NCBI RefSeq assembly: GCF_900143015.1
Contig: NZ_FSRT01000003.1
Span: forward strand, 124,001-188,000
Direction of reading: 5' to 3'
Length of the DNA: 64,000 nt
Source: Fibrobacter sp. UWB11
Lineage (GTDB): Bacteria; Fibrobacterota; Fibrobacteria; Fibrobacterales; Fibrobacteraceae
Position 1 is the stretch's first letter, and every line of letters starts with the position of its first letter. Below the pieces are notes generated by a model. It had not been told where the DNA came from, made no database searches, and saw only the letters and a list, made by a program, of their open reading frames with translations. The position numbers and the translations under genes are program-made. Positions 25,699-34,229 of this stretch are shown here, piece by piece.

Positions 25699-26532
25699 CT
25701 AACCTTTTTTATTAATACTTTTATTTGTCATTGGGAAAAACTGCACATTCAAACGGTAGACTTCATCCATACCGTCATCTTGCGTCGCAATCGTAATAAT
25801 CCTCTTGCGAAATTCAGCGATTTCCTGAACAATTTTTTCGTAAGCATTGTGCGTGATACCAAGTGTAAGCCCCGAGAAATGGCGTTCATCTTGAGCAACG
25901 CCTTCAATGGCATCCAAAGCAAACTCACCCATCTGTCGATGCATTTCACGAACAGCAATAGGAGTCACCTCCATAGGGCCCGTCGTCACGCCTCTTTCGG
26001 TCTGCTTATAATTACCGTCTTTATCCTTTTTGAGCAAATCCGCCTTGACAAGGAAATTCAGCGCTTCGGTCACTTCGGCAGCCGTAACTTCTGGGCGGCA
26101 GGCACGGGCAAGCGCAAGCGGCTTTGCACCGGGCATCGCTGGGGCAAGTTCACGGAGCACCGGATTTTTCCAGCTTTCGAAATAGCGGAATGAATCACCT
26201 CCGATGATTTTCGCCTTGACAGTATCTGCAATCGAAAGCATTTTGCTAAAAGCGGCTTTTTTCTCGGCATCCGTTTTTGCGTTGTCAAACTTGACCATTT
26301 CGCAAAAGTAATCTTGTTCGTAGCCGGCAAGATGCATGGCCTGTGCCACGCGCAGTGCGGCAGCATCACTCAGGTTGAGCTTGCCTTCGCTCGCATACTT
26401 CAAATGAACCGGCGAAGAGAATCCCGCAGCCCGCGTGAACTCCTGCCAAGTGAACGCGGATTTGGCCTTTTTGTCGGCGTAGTAATCCGCAATATACTGA
26501 CGATAACTAGTGTATTCTAGTATATCTTTCAT
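25699..26532 (-). CDS. TIGR02147/DUF4423 regulator-like protein, cassette 2
   Basis: A 277-residue family member starting MKDILEYTSYRQYIADYYAD. The HTH-like region is WQEFTRAAGFSSPVHLKYAS plus NLSDAAALRVAQAMHLAGYE; the C-terminal part has TTGPMEVTPIAVREMH and YRLNVQFFPMTNKS. TTAGGAGGAAACC precedes the ATG. Sequence is very close to the cassette 1 and 3 paralogues, which argues for recent duplication or gene conversion. It may regulate its own operon or the shared promoter set; that is inference. Confidence 0.87.
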   Translation of the reverse strand: MKDILEYTSYRQYIADYYADKKAKSAFTWQEFTRAAGFSSPVHLKYASEGKLNLSDAAALRVAQAMHLAGYEQDYFCEMVKFDNAKTDAEKKAAFSKMLSIADTVKAKIIGGDSFRYFESWKNPVLRELAPAMPGAKPLALARACRPEVTAAEVTEALNFLVKADLLKKDKDGNYKQTERGVTTGPMEVTPIAVREMHRQMGEFALDAIEGVAQDERHFSGLTLGITHNAYEKIVQEIAEFRKRIITIATQDDGMDEVYRLNVQFFPMTNKSINKKG

Positions 26533-26591
26533 GGTTTCCTCCTAACACAAACAGCATCTCGACTTGTAAGTCCGTGCCGTTTACAAAACCA

Positions 26592-26620
26592 AATATAAAT
26601 CATAAATTTCAAAAAGTCAA
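26592..26620 (-). promoter_or_regulatory. Cassette 2 promoter
   Basis: TTGACT - 17 bases - TATATT on the minus strand, with AAAACTA just upstream of the -35 box. Upstream AT-rich words (AAAACGCTAA) are shared with cassette 1. Confidence 0.78.
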
Positions 26621-26730
26621 TAGTTTTATCATAAATTTTTAGCGTTTTTAGTAAAATTTAAGCAATTTTTAATAGACATCAAAATTTTAGCATATTTAGA
26701 TAATACAAATAAAGTATCAATTCAGAATAT

Positions 26731-26759
26731 AAAAAGAAGGCGGGCCGAAGCCCGTCTTC
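26731..26759 (-). terminator. Cassette 3 terminator
   Basis: GAAGACGGG/CCCGCCTTC hairpin followed by TTTTT on the minus strand, preceded by GTTAGGAGGAAAAGG. Confidence 0.87.
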
Positions 26760-26769
26760 CCTTTTCCTC

Positions 26770-26829
26770 CTAACCCTCACACGAGGGATTTATGACATTT
26801 TCGTCTGACGTACTCCCCATCATTTCCAT
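26770..26829 (-). CDS. Possible 19-residue peptide at the end of cassette 3
   Basis: ATG at 26829 is preceded by TTAGGAGGATAAT, as good a ribosome site as those of the cassette genes. The frame encodes MEMMGSTSDENVINPSCEG and stops inside the sequence GTTAGGAGGAAA that precedes the terminator. It could be a real small peptide, the decayed start of a lost gene, or chance. No equal peptide is visible in the other cassettes, although cassette 1 has a short ATG frame after its own TTAGGAGGAA. Confidence 0.3.
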   Translation of the reverse strand: MEMMGSTSDENVINPSCEG

Positions 26830-26870
26830 ATTATCCTCCTAATAAACAATGGTTTTTCGTTCTAAGAATT

Positions 26871-28859
26871 TTATTTCTTTATACAGCGCACAAAAGCCGA
26901 ATAATAGTTATCTCCAGGCGTAAAGAACGTCGGTTCGTGGCCATCAGAATACCCCAGCTTGTTTAATGGCAAGCCCTCATTTTCCCTAAAGAACCCGATA
27001 CTATATACCGCAGCATCAGCGACAAGGAATCGAACCCACCAGGAATTGTCTATAGAAATCCAACCGAGCTCTTCATTTATATACATATCGGTGACAACTT
27101 TTTCCATTCCAAAACCAGTTGCATAATCATCATAAAGGACTACCCCCGATTCAAGAGGTTCAACACCATACGCATCACCCATAATATGCAACAATTTTCT
27201 CCAATCATCCGCCGTGGGGATCCGCCATCCATCAGGGCATACACCTTGATAGTCATCCTTGTTTTTATCCGACATATATTCAACATAACCATACGACCAA
27301 TCAAGCGACGGTAGCATTTTATCGCCATACAAAGAATCACAAGTCGTTTTCACTTTTGCTAGGCATTCATAATCATTCTTGTCGCACTCTAGATATTTTT
27401 CATCTACGCATTTTTTCTCTGCTTCATAATCGCCAGGAATCTCGCGAGACCAAGTATACAAGGTATCACAATGATCTTTAATTTGGTTCTGCAAATTCAT
27501 GCAATCATAATCTTCATCCGGGCACTCTTTCACTTTGGCATCATAACATTGCTGTTCCAAGAACAACGTATCGCCATTTGCTTCAACAGAATATATCCTA
27601 AAATCATTTTCACCGATATTCATCGCGCCAATCCACGAATAATAACGGCCATACAATTTACACTCTGGATCATAAGCCTTGCATAGCGAATGTCCCGGCA
27701 AATTAACTTTCAACGCACTATCCGCAGTCAATGATGTATCCGAAAAATTCAAATTCTCGGCCATCCACGTTTGCGAAACACCTCCAACATCATACGTAAC
27801 CGTATTATAAATTTTGCCATCGCGCGGGTCTGTCATCGTTCCTTTCGTATAATCCATCTTTTTAAAACCTATAGTCCATTTTCCAGAACGGCATACAATC
27901 GAAACAGGAGTGCCATCATAATCATCTAAATACTGAACTTCATTTTCGCGCGATTCCGTACAACGTCCATAGCCCTTTTCTTTTGCAAAGTAGCCCACTC
28001 GATAATAGCCCATCTTTATGGTATTCATATAAAGTCGTTCAACCGTGCTTCCTCTCCCAGAGATTAATTCGGGTGAATTAAACAACAGCTTATCATAAAA
28101 TTTATTAAGATCCAAGAAAATCTTAAATGCAGAATAAGGCCTCGAATCACCAGCTATTTCTTCCAAAAAGGGCAAATCCGAATTTTCATCGGCAGCTTCT
28201 TCAAAAGCGCCCAAGTTCTCGTAAACACCAAAGTTTTCAAGAACTTCGCTTTCAGCCTTATCACTTGCGGCCGCGACATTCATCCCTTCGGCAACATATT
28301 TTTGCCACAACGGAACTTTCATACTTGTCAATGTATTCACACTAATTTTTTTGATTTTCCGCAAATCCACAATAGCTCTGACCACTTCCATGTATACAAC
28401 ATTACTTCCATCCGTAAATACGGAATCCCAATCCACTCGATTTTTACACATAAGGCAAGTCGAAGAATTAAATGATCTTTGGTTTTCAATTAGCACATAA
28501 GGACTTTGCAAAGCAATCTCTTCGAACGCAAAAAGACCTTCTTCGCTTTTTATTGGACTAGTAAAACTACGACCCGTCTTAGCAAGCGTTACAGAATCCA
28601 ATTCGAAAACGACAACAATCGCGCCCGGCTGAGCAATCAAAGCCTCACCCGAAATCGAATCAGCCTTCTTCTCTCGCAACATTTTCGGGACATCATCGCC
28701 AATTCGCCCAGACAAGACATAGGCAGTTTCTTCTTCGGTGCCGCCCTGAGATGCAAGCGGACGTACAGTTCCGTCATCCGACGAGCAAGCTGCAAGCATT
28801 AAAGCAAACAGCATAATCCATTTGCAAATAAATGGCGTATAAACTTTTGAATTAAACAT
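26871..28859 (-). CDS. FISUMP lipoprotein of cassette 3
   Basis: A 662-residue lipoprotein (LMLAACSS, Cys 25) with GGTEEETA linker motif. The beta domain has VFELDSVTLAKTG and LQSPYVLIE, then VDLRKIKKISVNTLTS and the helix words ASDKAESEVLENFGVYE. The FISUMP domain starts near residue 341 (GTMTDPRDGKIYNTVTY, TWMAENLNF) and ends AFVRCIKK. Between about 425 and 505 there is a repeated Cys/Asp-rich insert (KECPDEDYDCMN, then LECDKNDYECLA), longer than in other members. It starts nine bases after the regulator with TTAGGAGGACA before the ATG. Confidence 0.87.
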   Translation of the reverse strand: MFNSKVYTPFICKWIMLFALMLAACSSDDGTVRPLASQGGTEEETAYVLSGRIGDDVPKMLREKKADSISGEALIAQPGAIVVVFELDSVTLAKTGRSFTSPIKSEEGLFAFEEIALQSPYVLIENQRSFNSSTCLMCKNRVDWDSVFTDGSNVVYMEVVRAIVDLRKIKKISVNTLTSMKVPLWQKYVAEGMNVAAASDKAESEVLENFGVYENLGAFEEAADENSDLPFLEEIAGDSRPYSAFKIFLDLNKFYDKLLFNSPELISGRGSTVERLYMNTIKMGYYRVGYFAKEKGYGRCTESRENEVQYLDDYDGTPVSIVCRSGKWTIGFKKMDYTKGTMTDPRDGKIYNTVTYDVGGVSQTWMAENLNFSDTSLTADSALKVNLPGHSLCKAYDPECKLYGRYYSWIGAMNIGENDFRIYSVEANGDTLFLEQQCYDAKVKECPDEDYDCMNLQNQIKDHCDTLYTWSREIPGDYEAEKKCVDEKYLECDKNDYECLAKVKTTCDSLYGDKMLPSLDWSYGYVEYMSDKNKDDYQGVCPDGWRIPTADDWRKLLHIMGDAYGVEPLESGVVLYDDYATGFGMEKVVTDMYINEELGWISIDNSWWVRFLVADAAVYSIGFFRENEGLPLNKLGYSDGHEPTFFTPGDNYYSAFVRCIKK

Positions 28860-28868
28860 GTTGTCCTC

Positions 28869-29702
28869 CTAATCCTTTTTTCCAACACTCTTTTTTGTTA
28901 ACGGGAAAAATTGCATATTCAAGCGGTACACTTCTTCGGTAACATCGCTCCGTCGTGCAATAGCAATAATGCGTTTGCGGCACTCAGCAATTTCCTGAAC
29001 AATTTCATCATAAGCATCACGCGTGATGCCAAGCGTAAGGCCCGAAAAATGACGTTCCGACTGCGCAACGCCTTCAATTGCCTCTAGCGCAAGCTCGCCC
29101 ATTTGATGATGCAATGTTCGAACCGCCACCGGGGTCGCCGTCAACGGGCCTGTTGTCACAGATTTTTCAGTCTGTACGTAATTTCCGTCTTCGTTCTTTT
29201 GTAACAAATTAGCCTTGAGCAAAAAATTCAATGAATCGCTGACTTCGGCGGCGGTAATCTTTGGGCGGCACGCATGAGCGAGCGCCAACGGCTTTGCACC
29301 GGGCATAGAGGGAGCAAGTTCACGGAGCACCGGATTTTTCCAGTCTTCGAAAAAGCGATACGAATCGGCCTCTATGATTTTCACTTTATGCGAATCTGCA
29401 ATCGCAAGCATCTTGTTGAAGAAAATCTTTTTTTCTTCGTCTGTCTTGGCGTGATCAAAATTGACCAATTCTCGGAAATATTCCTGTTCGTAATCAGCGA
29501 GAGACATTGCAGAAGCAACACGAGCAACTGCATTTTCACTCAGATTAAAGCGCCCGTCACTTACATACTTCAAGTAAACGGGCGAAGAGAAGCCCGCACT
29601 TTTGGCAAATTCCTGCCAGGTAAACGCAGATTTTGCCTTCTTTTCGGCATAGTAATCCGCGATATATTGGCGGTAGCTAGTATACTCTAGCACGTCTTTC
29701 AT
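28869..29702 (-). CDS. TIGR02147/DUF4423 regulator-like protein, cassette 3
   Basis: A 277-residue family member (MKDVLEYTSYRQYIADYYAE). HTH-like region WQEFAKSAGFSSPVYLKYVS with NLSENAVARVASAMSLADYE; C-terminal TTGPLTATPVAVRTLH and YRLNMQFFPLTKKS. TTAGGAGGAACAG precedes the ATG. It is co-directional with the lipoprotein nine bases downstream and has its own copy of the shared promoter. Confidence 0.87.
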   Translation of the reverse strand: MKDVLEYTSYRQYIADYYAEKKAKSAFTWQEFAKSAGFSSPVYLKYVSDGRFNLSENAVARVASAMSLADYEQEYFRELVNFDHAKTDEEKKIFFNKMLAIADSHKVKIIEADSYRFFEDWKNPVLRELAPSMPGAKPLALAHACRPKITAAEVSDSLNFLLKANLLQKNEDGNYVQTEKSVTTGPLTATPVAVRTLHHQMGELALEAIEGVAQSERHFSGLTLGITRDAYDEIVQEIAECRKRIIAIARRSDVTEEVYRLNMQFFPLTKKSVGKKD

Positions 29703-29771
29703 TCTGTTCCTCCTAACACAATGACCCCATAAATTCGCCTAAAGCAAAAAGCGGAATCATTTTCAAAAACA

Positions 29772-29800
29772 AATATACGATTAAAATTTCAAAAATGCAA
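29772..29800 (-). promoter_or_regulatory. Cassette 3 promoter
   Basis: TTGCAT - 17 bases - TATATT on the minus strand, preceded by AAAACTA as in the other cassettes. Confidence 0.75.
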
Positions 29801-29940
29801 TAGTTTTCACAATAAGAAAATGCAATTTTTATTAAAATTTCACAATTTATGTCAAAAATTCAAAAATTTTAATCAATTTTCACAATATACAGAAACAATA
29901 AAAAGACAACAGAAATCAATAAGCAATTGTAAAGATGACG

Positions 29941-29969
29941 AAAAAGAAGGCGGGGCGAACCCCGTCTTC
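29941..29969 (-). terminator. Cassette 4 terminator
   Basis: GAAGACGGGG/CCCCGCCTTC hairpin and TTTTT on the minus strand, preceded by TAAGGAGGAAAGG. Confidence 0.87.
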
Positions 29970-30031
29970 CCTTTCCTCCTTACACAAAAACTGACTCTTC
30001 CTATAAAATCACCCTTAAAAAAACGGGAGAA

Positions 30032-31831
30032 TCAATTTTTGATGCAACGGACATTCAGTTTATCTAAAGGAGGTATATTAAAATAGCTTTCTTCATATTC
30101 GCGATCCCCGGGAGTTCTAAATCCAAAGCCGTATCCGGTTGAATACCCTCCAAAGAATTGAACTCTAGACAAATGCTCATCCGTCACTACAAACATATCA
30201 TTAAAAACACCATTTTGACTCACAACAACACGGCCTTCATTATCCACAACAAGCCCTTCATGTGTACTATACAAACCAAACCCTGTCGCAGTCTCATCAT
30301 AAAGGACAGGCACGGCTTTAGCATAATCAACTCCATACTGTTCTCCCAAATTCTGCAACAAAGTTCTCCAGTCACTCGTAGTCGGAATACGCCAACCATC
30401 TGGACAAATTCCTTGATGAGCATTCAAATTCGACCGCAGCAAAGGATTGGTATAGACATAATCCCAATGCCCGCCAAGACTTCCTTGCATACAGGTTCCC
30501 GGGACAACTGAATCCAAGTCACCAGAAAATACTTTTAGACAATCCTGGTAAGAGACCGTATCCCCTCCTTGCCAACGGATCCAAAACATATTCACATCAT
30601 CCAACCCAATATCCATCGCGTGCAACCATACATATCGACCGTTCTCTCTGCAAGCGGCATAAGATTTATCAATATAATCTTGACATGCTGGGTGCGTAGA
30701 ATCCGCATAAACAAGGTCCTCCGCCATCCAAGTCTGCGATGTTCCGCCCAAATTATACGTCACCGTCTCATAAGATCTACCATCTCGATTATCGACCAAC
30801 AAACCCTTCGTATGTTCCACCGATTTAAAACCCATCGTCCACTTTTTAGAGCGGCACACCACATTAACATAATTTGGGGTATAAAAAAGTTTAATTTCGC
30901 CTACATCATTTTCACGCGCTTCAGTGCACTGACCCAATCCATCAACTTTAGCCAAGAAGCCTATTCTATAATCTATCATTTTCTTCATATTCTGATAATA
31001 TTTTTTCATTTGCGCATTCCCCATAAAATCTTTGGGAGAAACATAATTGCCCATCACATCCTTCCAAACAAGCATCTCGCGTGCACTTGAATCAGTATAT
31101 CGAATCAACTCATTCACATAAGACAATTCAGAATCATCATCAAACATTTTTTCAAACGAGCCCAAGTCTTCGTATATTCCATAATCTTCAAGAATTTTGC
31201 GTTCAGCCATTTGGCTCGCTTCAGCAAAGGTCTTTCCTTCGGCTATATATTTTTGCAAAAGCGGAACCTTAGCCGTCGTCAACGAATTAACACTTATTTT
31301 TTCTTTTTTTCGCAAATCCACAACAGCGCGAAATTCTTTCGCCTTTAACGTCCGTTCAAAGCACTGAGTTTCCGAAGAAGGATTTTCTAGCTTTTCGTAC
31401 CGTAGCTGATTTTCTACTAGTGGTAGCAGCCAATCGCTTACATACAGGCACGTATCACGGGCAGGCACAATTTCTTCAATCAATACATACGGGCTATCAA
31501 AATCAAGGCTATCAATCACAAAACGCCCTTCATCGTCATTAATCGAGCTAACAAAAGAACGTCCCGTCGTATCGAGCGTCAAGGAATCTAATTCATAAAC
31601 AGTGATAGAGCTGCCCTTAGGCGCCTGCATCGAATTTTCATCCACCGCCAATAACAATTTGGGATACACATCACCCACGCGACCAGCTAAAGCGTAAACG
31701 CCCTGTTCTTCGGCGGCACCGCCATGAGCACCATTTATCGGTGAATTGTCTTCGGAGCAAGCTGCGAACACAAAGGCGAGCAGCATCGCCATTTTGCAGA
31801 CAAATTGTCCGCTTATTTTTGAATAATTCAT
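30032..31831 (-). CDS. FISUMP lipoprotein of cassette 4
   Basis: A 599-residue lipoprotein (AFVFAACSE, Cys 25) with signal MNYSKISGQFVCKMAMLLAF. It shares YALAGRVGDVYPKLL after the linker with the cassette 5 protein. Beta domain VYELDSLTLDTTG and SPYVLIEE, then VDLRKKEKISVNSLTT and ASQMAERKILEDYGIYE. The FISUMP domain starts near residue 345; its first word is LLVDNRDGRSYETVTY where others have TMTDxRDGK. It then has TWMAEDLVY and CPDGWRIPTTSDW, and ends LNVRCIKN. CTAGGAGGAAACC precedes the ATG nine bases after the regulator. Confidence 0.87.
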   Translation of the reverse strand: MNYSKISGQFVCKMAMLLAFVFAACSEDNSPINGAHGGAAEEQGVYALAGRVGDVYPKLLLAVDENSMQAPKGSSITVYELDSLTLDTTGRSFVSSINDDEGRFVIDSLDFDSPYVLIEEIVPARDTCLYVSDWLLPLVENQLRYEKLENPSSETQCFERTLKAKEFRAVVDLRKKEKISVNSLTTAKVPLLQKYIAEGKTFAEASQMAERKILEDYGIYEDLGSFEKMFDDDSELSYVNELIRYTDSSAREMLVWKDVMGNYVSPKDFMGNAQMKKYYQNMKKMIDYRIGFLAKVDGLGQCTEARENDVGEIKLFYTPNYVNVVCRSKKWTMGFKSVEHTKGLLVDNRDGRSYETVTYNLGGTSQTWMAEDLVYADSTHPACQDYIDKSYAACRENGRYVWLHAMDIGLDDVNMFWIRWQGGDTVSYQDCLKVFSGDLDSVVPGTCMQGSLGGHWDYVYTNPLLRSNLNAHQGICPDGWRIPTTSDWRTLLQNLGEQYGVDYAKAVPVLYDETATGFGLYSTHEGLVVDNEGRVVVSQNGVFNDMFVVTDEHLSRVQFFGGYSTGYGFGFRTPGDREYEESYFNIPPLDKLNVRCIKN

Positions 31832-31840
31832 GGTTTCCTC

Positions 31841-32674
31841 CTAGTCCTTTTTATTTAAACTTTTTTTCGTCATCGGGAAGAACTGCACGTTCAAACGATA
31901 GACTTCGTCTGTTGCAGGTTCACGAGTCGCAATCGCGATAATTTCTTTGCGGAATTCGGCAATTTTCTGCACGATTTCATCGTAAGCTTCGCGCGTGATA
32001 CCAAGCGTAAGACCTGAAAAATGTCGTTCGTCCTGTGGAACATTTTCAATGGCATCGAGAGCAAATTCGCCCATCTGGTGATGCAATCCACGAACCGCGA
32101 GCGGAGTGATATTCATAGGACCGGTCGTCACAACTTTTTCAGTTTGTGCGTAATTGCCATCTTTATCTCTTTTGAGAAGGTCCGCCTTGACCAAGAAATT
32201 AAGCGATTCAGAAACTTCTGCGGCTGTAACTTCGGGGCGGCAAGCATGAGCGAGCGCAAGCGGTTTTGCGCCAGGCATGGCGGGGGCAAGTTCACGGAGC
32301 ACCGGATTTTTCCAGTCTTCGAAAAAGCGGAACGATTCGCCTTCTAGGATTTTCGATTTGTGAGCATCGGCAATCGAGACCATCTTGCTGAACGCAGCAC
32401 GCTTTTCGGCATCGTTCTTTGCGTGGTCAAACTTGACCATTTCAACAAAGAAGTCGCATTCGAAATCTGCGAGACGCATGGAACGCGCCGTGCGAACCGC
32501 AGCTTCTTCGCTCAAGTTGAAGCGACCTTCACTAACATATTTAAGGTAAACCGGCGACGAGAACCCCGCCGCAGCGGCAAACTCCTGCCAGCTGAACGCA
32601 GACTTGGCCTTTCGATCGGCATAGTAATCTGCGATATACTGGCGGTAGTCCGTATATTCAAGTATATCTTTCAT
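31841..32674 (-). CDS. TIGR02147/DUF4423 regulator-like protein, cassette 4
   Basis: A 277-residue family member (MKDILEYTDYRQYIADYYAD). HTH-like region WQEFAAAAGFSSPVYLKYVS with NLSEEAAVRTARSMRLADFE; C-terminal TTGPMNITPLAVRGLH and YRLNVQFFPMTKKS. AAGGAGGAAAA precedes the ATG. First gene of its unit, driven by the shared-type promoter at 32729-32757 and divergent from the GSCFA gene. Confidence 0.87.
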   Translation of the reverse strand: MKDILEYTDYRQYIADYYADRKAKSAFSWQEFAAAAGFSSPVYLKYVSEGRFNLSEEAAVRTARSMRLADFECDFFVEMVKFDHAKNDAEKRAAFSKMVSIADAHKSKILEGESFRFFEDWKNPVLRELAPAMPGAKPLALAHACRPEVTAAEVSESLNFLVKADLLKRDKDGNYAQTEKVVTTGPMNITPLAVRGLHHQMGEFALDAIENVPQDERHFSGLTLGITREAYDEIVQKIAEFRKEIIAIATREPATDEVYRLNVQFFPMTKKSLNKKD

Positions 32675-32728
32675 TTTTCCTCCTTACAAAACGGCCTCTT
32701 ATTTGGCGTACCGTTTGCAGATGTTACA

Positions 32729-32757
32729 AATATAGCCTCGTTTTCTACAAAAATCAA
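32729..32757 (-). promoter_or_regulatory. Cassette 4 promoter
   Basis: TTGATT - 17 bases - TATATT on the minus strand, preceded by AAAACTA. The remaining bases up to the GSCFA gene (32760-32974) are AT-rich, then GC-richer from about 32860, with no further gene seen. Confidence 0.75.
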
Positions 32758-32974
32758 TAGTTTTACAATATAAAAGTTTATTTTTACGTAAAATTTTACA
32801 GAATTTCATAGAATATTAAAATTTTAGTAATTTTCACAATATGGATTAAAATGTTTAAAACGCGATTGAAATGTCGCGAGAACGCGGCGAGATTGTGCGC
32901 AAAAGACATGGGGAATATGCAGGGAATGCGCGAAACGGCATGGGAAACGCGCGGGGATTTACTAGCTTTTCAAC

Positions 32975-34069
32975 ATGAATTTCTTCACAAAAATTGATAT
33001 TCCCGCATCAGATTTGCTCATTAACTACAAATCGCAAATTGCATTTTTCGGATCGTGTTTTGCGGATAATATTTCTGCGCAATTTGCATCGCGAAAATTC
33101 AATGTTTTGGCAAATCCATTCGGGACCGTGTACAATCCACTTTCAATCGCAAAACAGATTAAGGCCATTGCAGACGGAAAAGTTTTTGGAGAAGAGGATG
33201 TTTTTCAGGATATGCGCTTTGGCAACAGCGTTTGTTTAGGCAACCGCAGCAGCGAGGAATACGGCGCAGCCCCATGGCATTGCTGGGATGCGCACAGTTC
33301 GCTTTCCGGGAAAAGCCGCGAAGAATGTATCGCAAAACTGAACAACGCAGCTACACAAACACGAGATTTTTTGCGCAACGCAGACGTCGTATTTATTACT
33401 CTCGGGACTTCGTTCGTTTATTTTTTAAAGTCGCAGGTTGTTGCAAATTGTCACCGGCAAGATCCGAGACTTTTTGAACGCCGGATGATTTCTATCGAAG
33501 AAGCTGCAGACGCGCTCAAAGAAATTGTTGAAAGTCTACGTAAAATAAAAAGCGACTGGATTGCTTCGCCAGACGTAAGTGCAGTTTGCAATGACGAGCG
33601 TGGCGAGAATCGTAAACTTCACATCGTGTTTACAATTTCGCCGTTACGCCACATGAGCGATGGAGCCCACAACAACACGCTTTCGAAAGCAACATTGCAG
33701 TTAGCGATCAATAAAGTAATTCAAGAGATTGCTTCGCCTTCGGCTCGCAATGACGTGGGAGCCGAGACCATCAGTTATTTTCCGAGTTACGAAATCGTGA
33801 TGGATGAATTGCGCGACTACCGATTTTACGACGATGACATGATTCATTTGTCAAAAACGGCAGAAGGCTACATCTTTGAGCGCATGGCAGAAACTTATTG
33901 CAGTGAAAAAACGCGCGAAGATATCCGCAAGGTGGAAAAGTTCATGAAAATGGCAAACCACAGAATTCAAGACGAGAGTTCGACAGCCACCGCGACTTTT
34001 CTTCAAAAGCTACACGCAGAAGCGGAAAAGCTCGAAAGTCAAATTGCGGGACTTGAGTTAAACGTGTAG
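32975..34069 (+). CDS. GSCFA-domain protein with two short insertions
   Basis: A 364-residue cytoplasmic protein with the GSCFA signature near the N-terminus (IAFFGSCFADNIS) and family blocks ANPFGTVYNPLSI, FITLGTSFVY, TISPLRHMSDGAHNN, LSKATLQLAI and YFPSYEIVMDELRDYRFY. GSCFA proteins are related to SGNH-fold hydrolases and are common in Bacteroidetes; the reaction is not established. Two stretches, about residues 191-209 (WIASPDVSAVCNDERGENR) and 250-260 (ASPSARNDVGA), seem additional to the family consensus as I recall it and coincide with palindromic DNA resembling the dispersed repeats. The gene lies between cassettes 4 and 5 in the opposite orientation. Confidence 0.85.
   Translation: MNFFTKIDIPASDLLINYKSQIAFFGSCFADNISAQFASRKFNVLANPFGTVYNPLSIAKQIKAIADGKVFGEEDVFQDMRFGNSVCLGNRSSEEYGAAPWHCWDAHSSLSGKSREECIAKLNNAATQTRDFLRNADVVFITLGTSFVYFLKSQVVANCHRQDPRLFERRMISIEEAADALKEIVESLRKIKSDWIASPDVSAVCNDERGENRKLHIVFTISPLRHMSDGAHNNTLSKATLQLAINKVIQEIASPSARNDVGAETISYFPSYEIVMDELRDYRFYDDDMIHLSKTAEGYIFERMAETYCSEKTREDIRKVEKFMKMANHRIQDESSTATATFLQKLHAEAEKLESQIAGLELNV
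33560..33596. repeat. Palindrome-like element inside the GSCFA gene, copy 1
   Basis: ATTGC (33560-33564) and GCAAT (33588-33592) bracket an element ending GCAATGACG, like the end of the intergenic TGACA repeats. The reading frame stays open through it. Confidence 0.45.
33725..33755. repeat. Palindrome-like element inside the GSCFA gene, copy 2
   Basis: GAGATTGC ... TTCG ... GCAATGACG has the same frame as the intergenic repeat GGAGATTCCC..TTCG..GGGAATGACA at 37208. It is translated in frame as EIASPSARND. Confidence 0.55.
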
Positions 34070-34071
34070 AA

Positions 34072-34101
34072 GGAGATTCCCCGTCGGAGCGGGGAATGAC
34101 A
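34072..34101. repeat. Dispersed GGAGAT..ATGACA palindrome
   Basis: GGAGATTCCCCG and CGGGGAATGACA flank a four-base loop-like centre. It lies just after the GSCFA stop; a related CTTCGGCGT..GGATGACG word follows at 34117-34145. Confidence 0.75.
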
Positions 34102-34159
34102 TGCAAGATTTTACCAAACCCTTCGGCGTTTCACGCCTCAGGATGACGCATGACAATGC

Positions 34160-34188
34160 AAAAAGAAGGCGGGCCGAAGCCCGTCTTC
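34160..34188 (-). terminator. Cassette 5 terminator
   Basis: GAAGACGGG/CCCGCCTTC hairpin and TTTTT on the minus strand, preceded by GTTAGGAGGAAAAGG. Confidence 0.87.
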
Positions 34189-34229
34189 CCTTTTCCTCCT
34201 AACAGTATTTCCGTTAAGTTTTCATTGGT

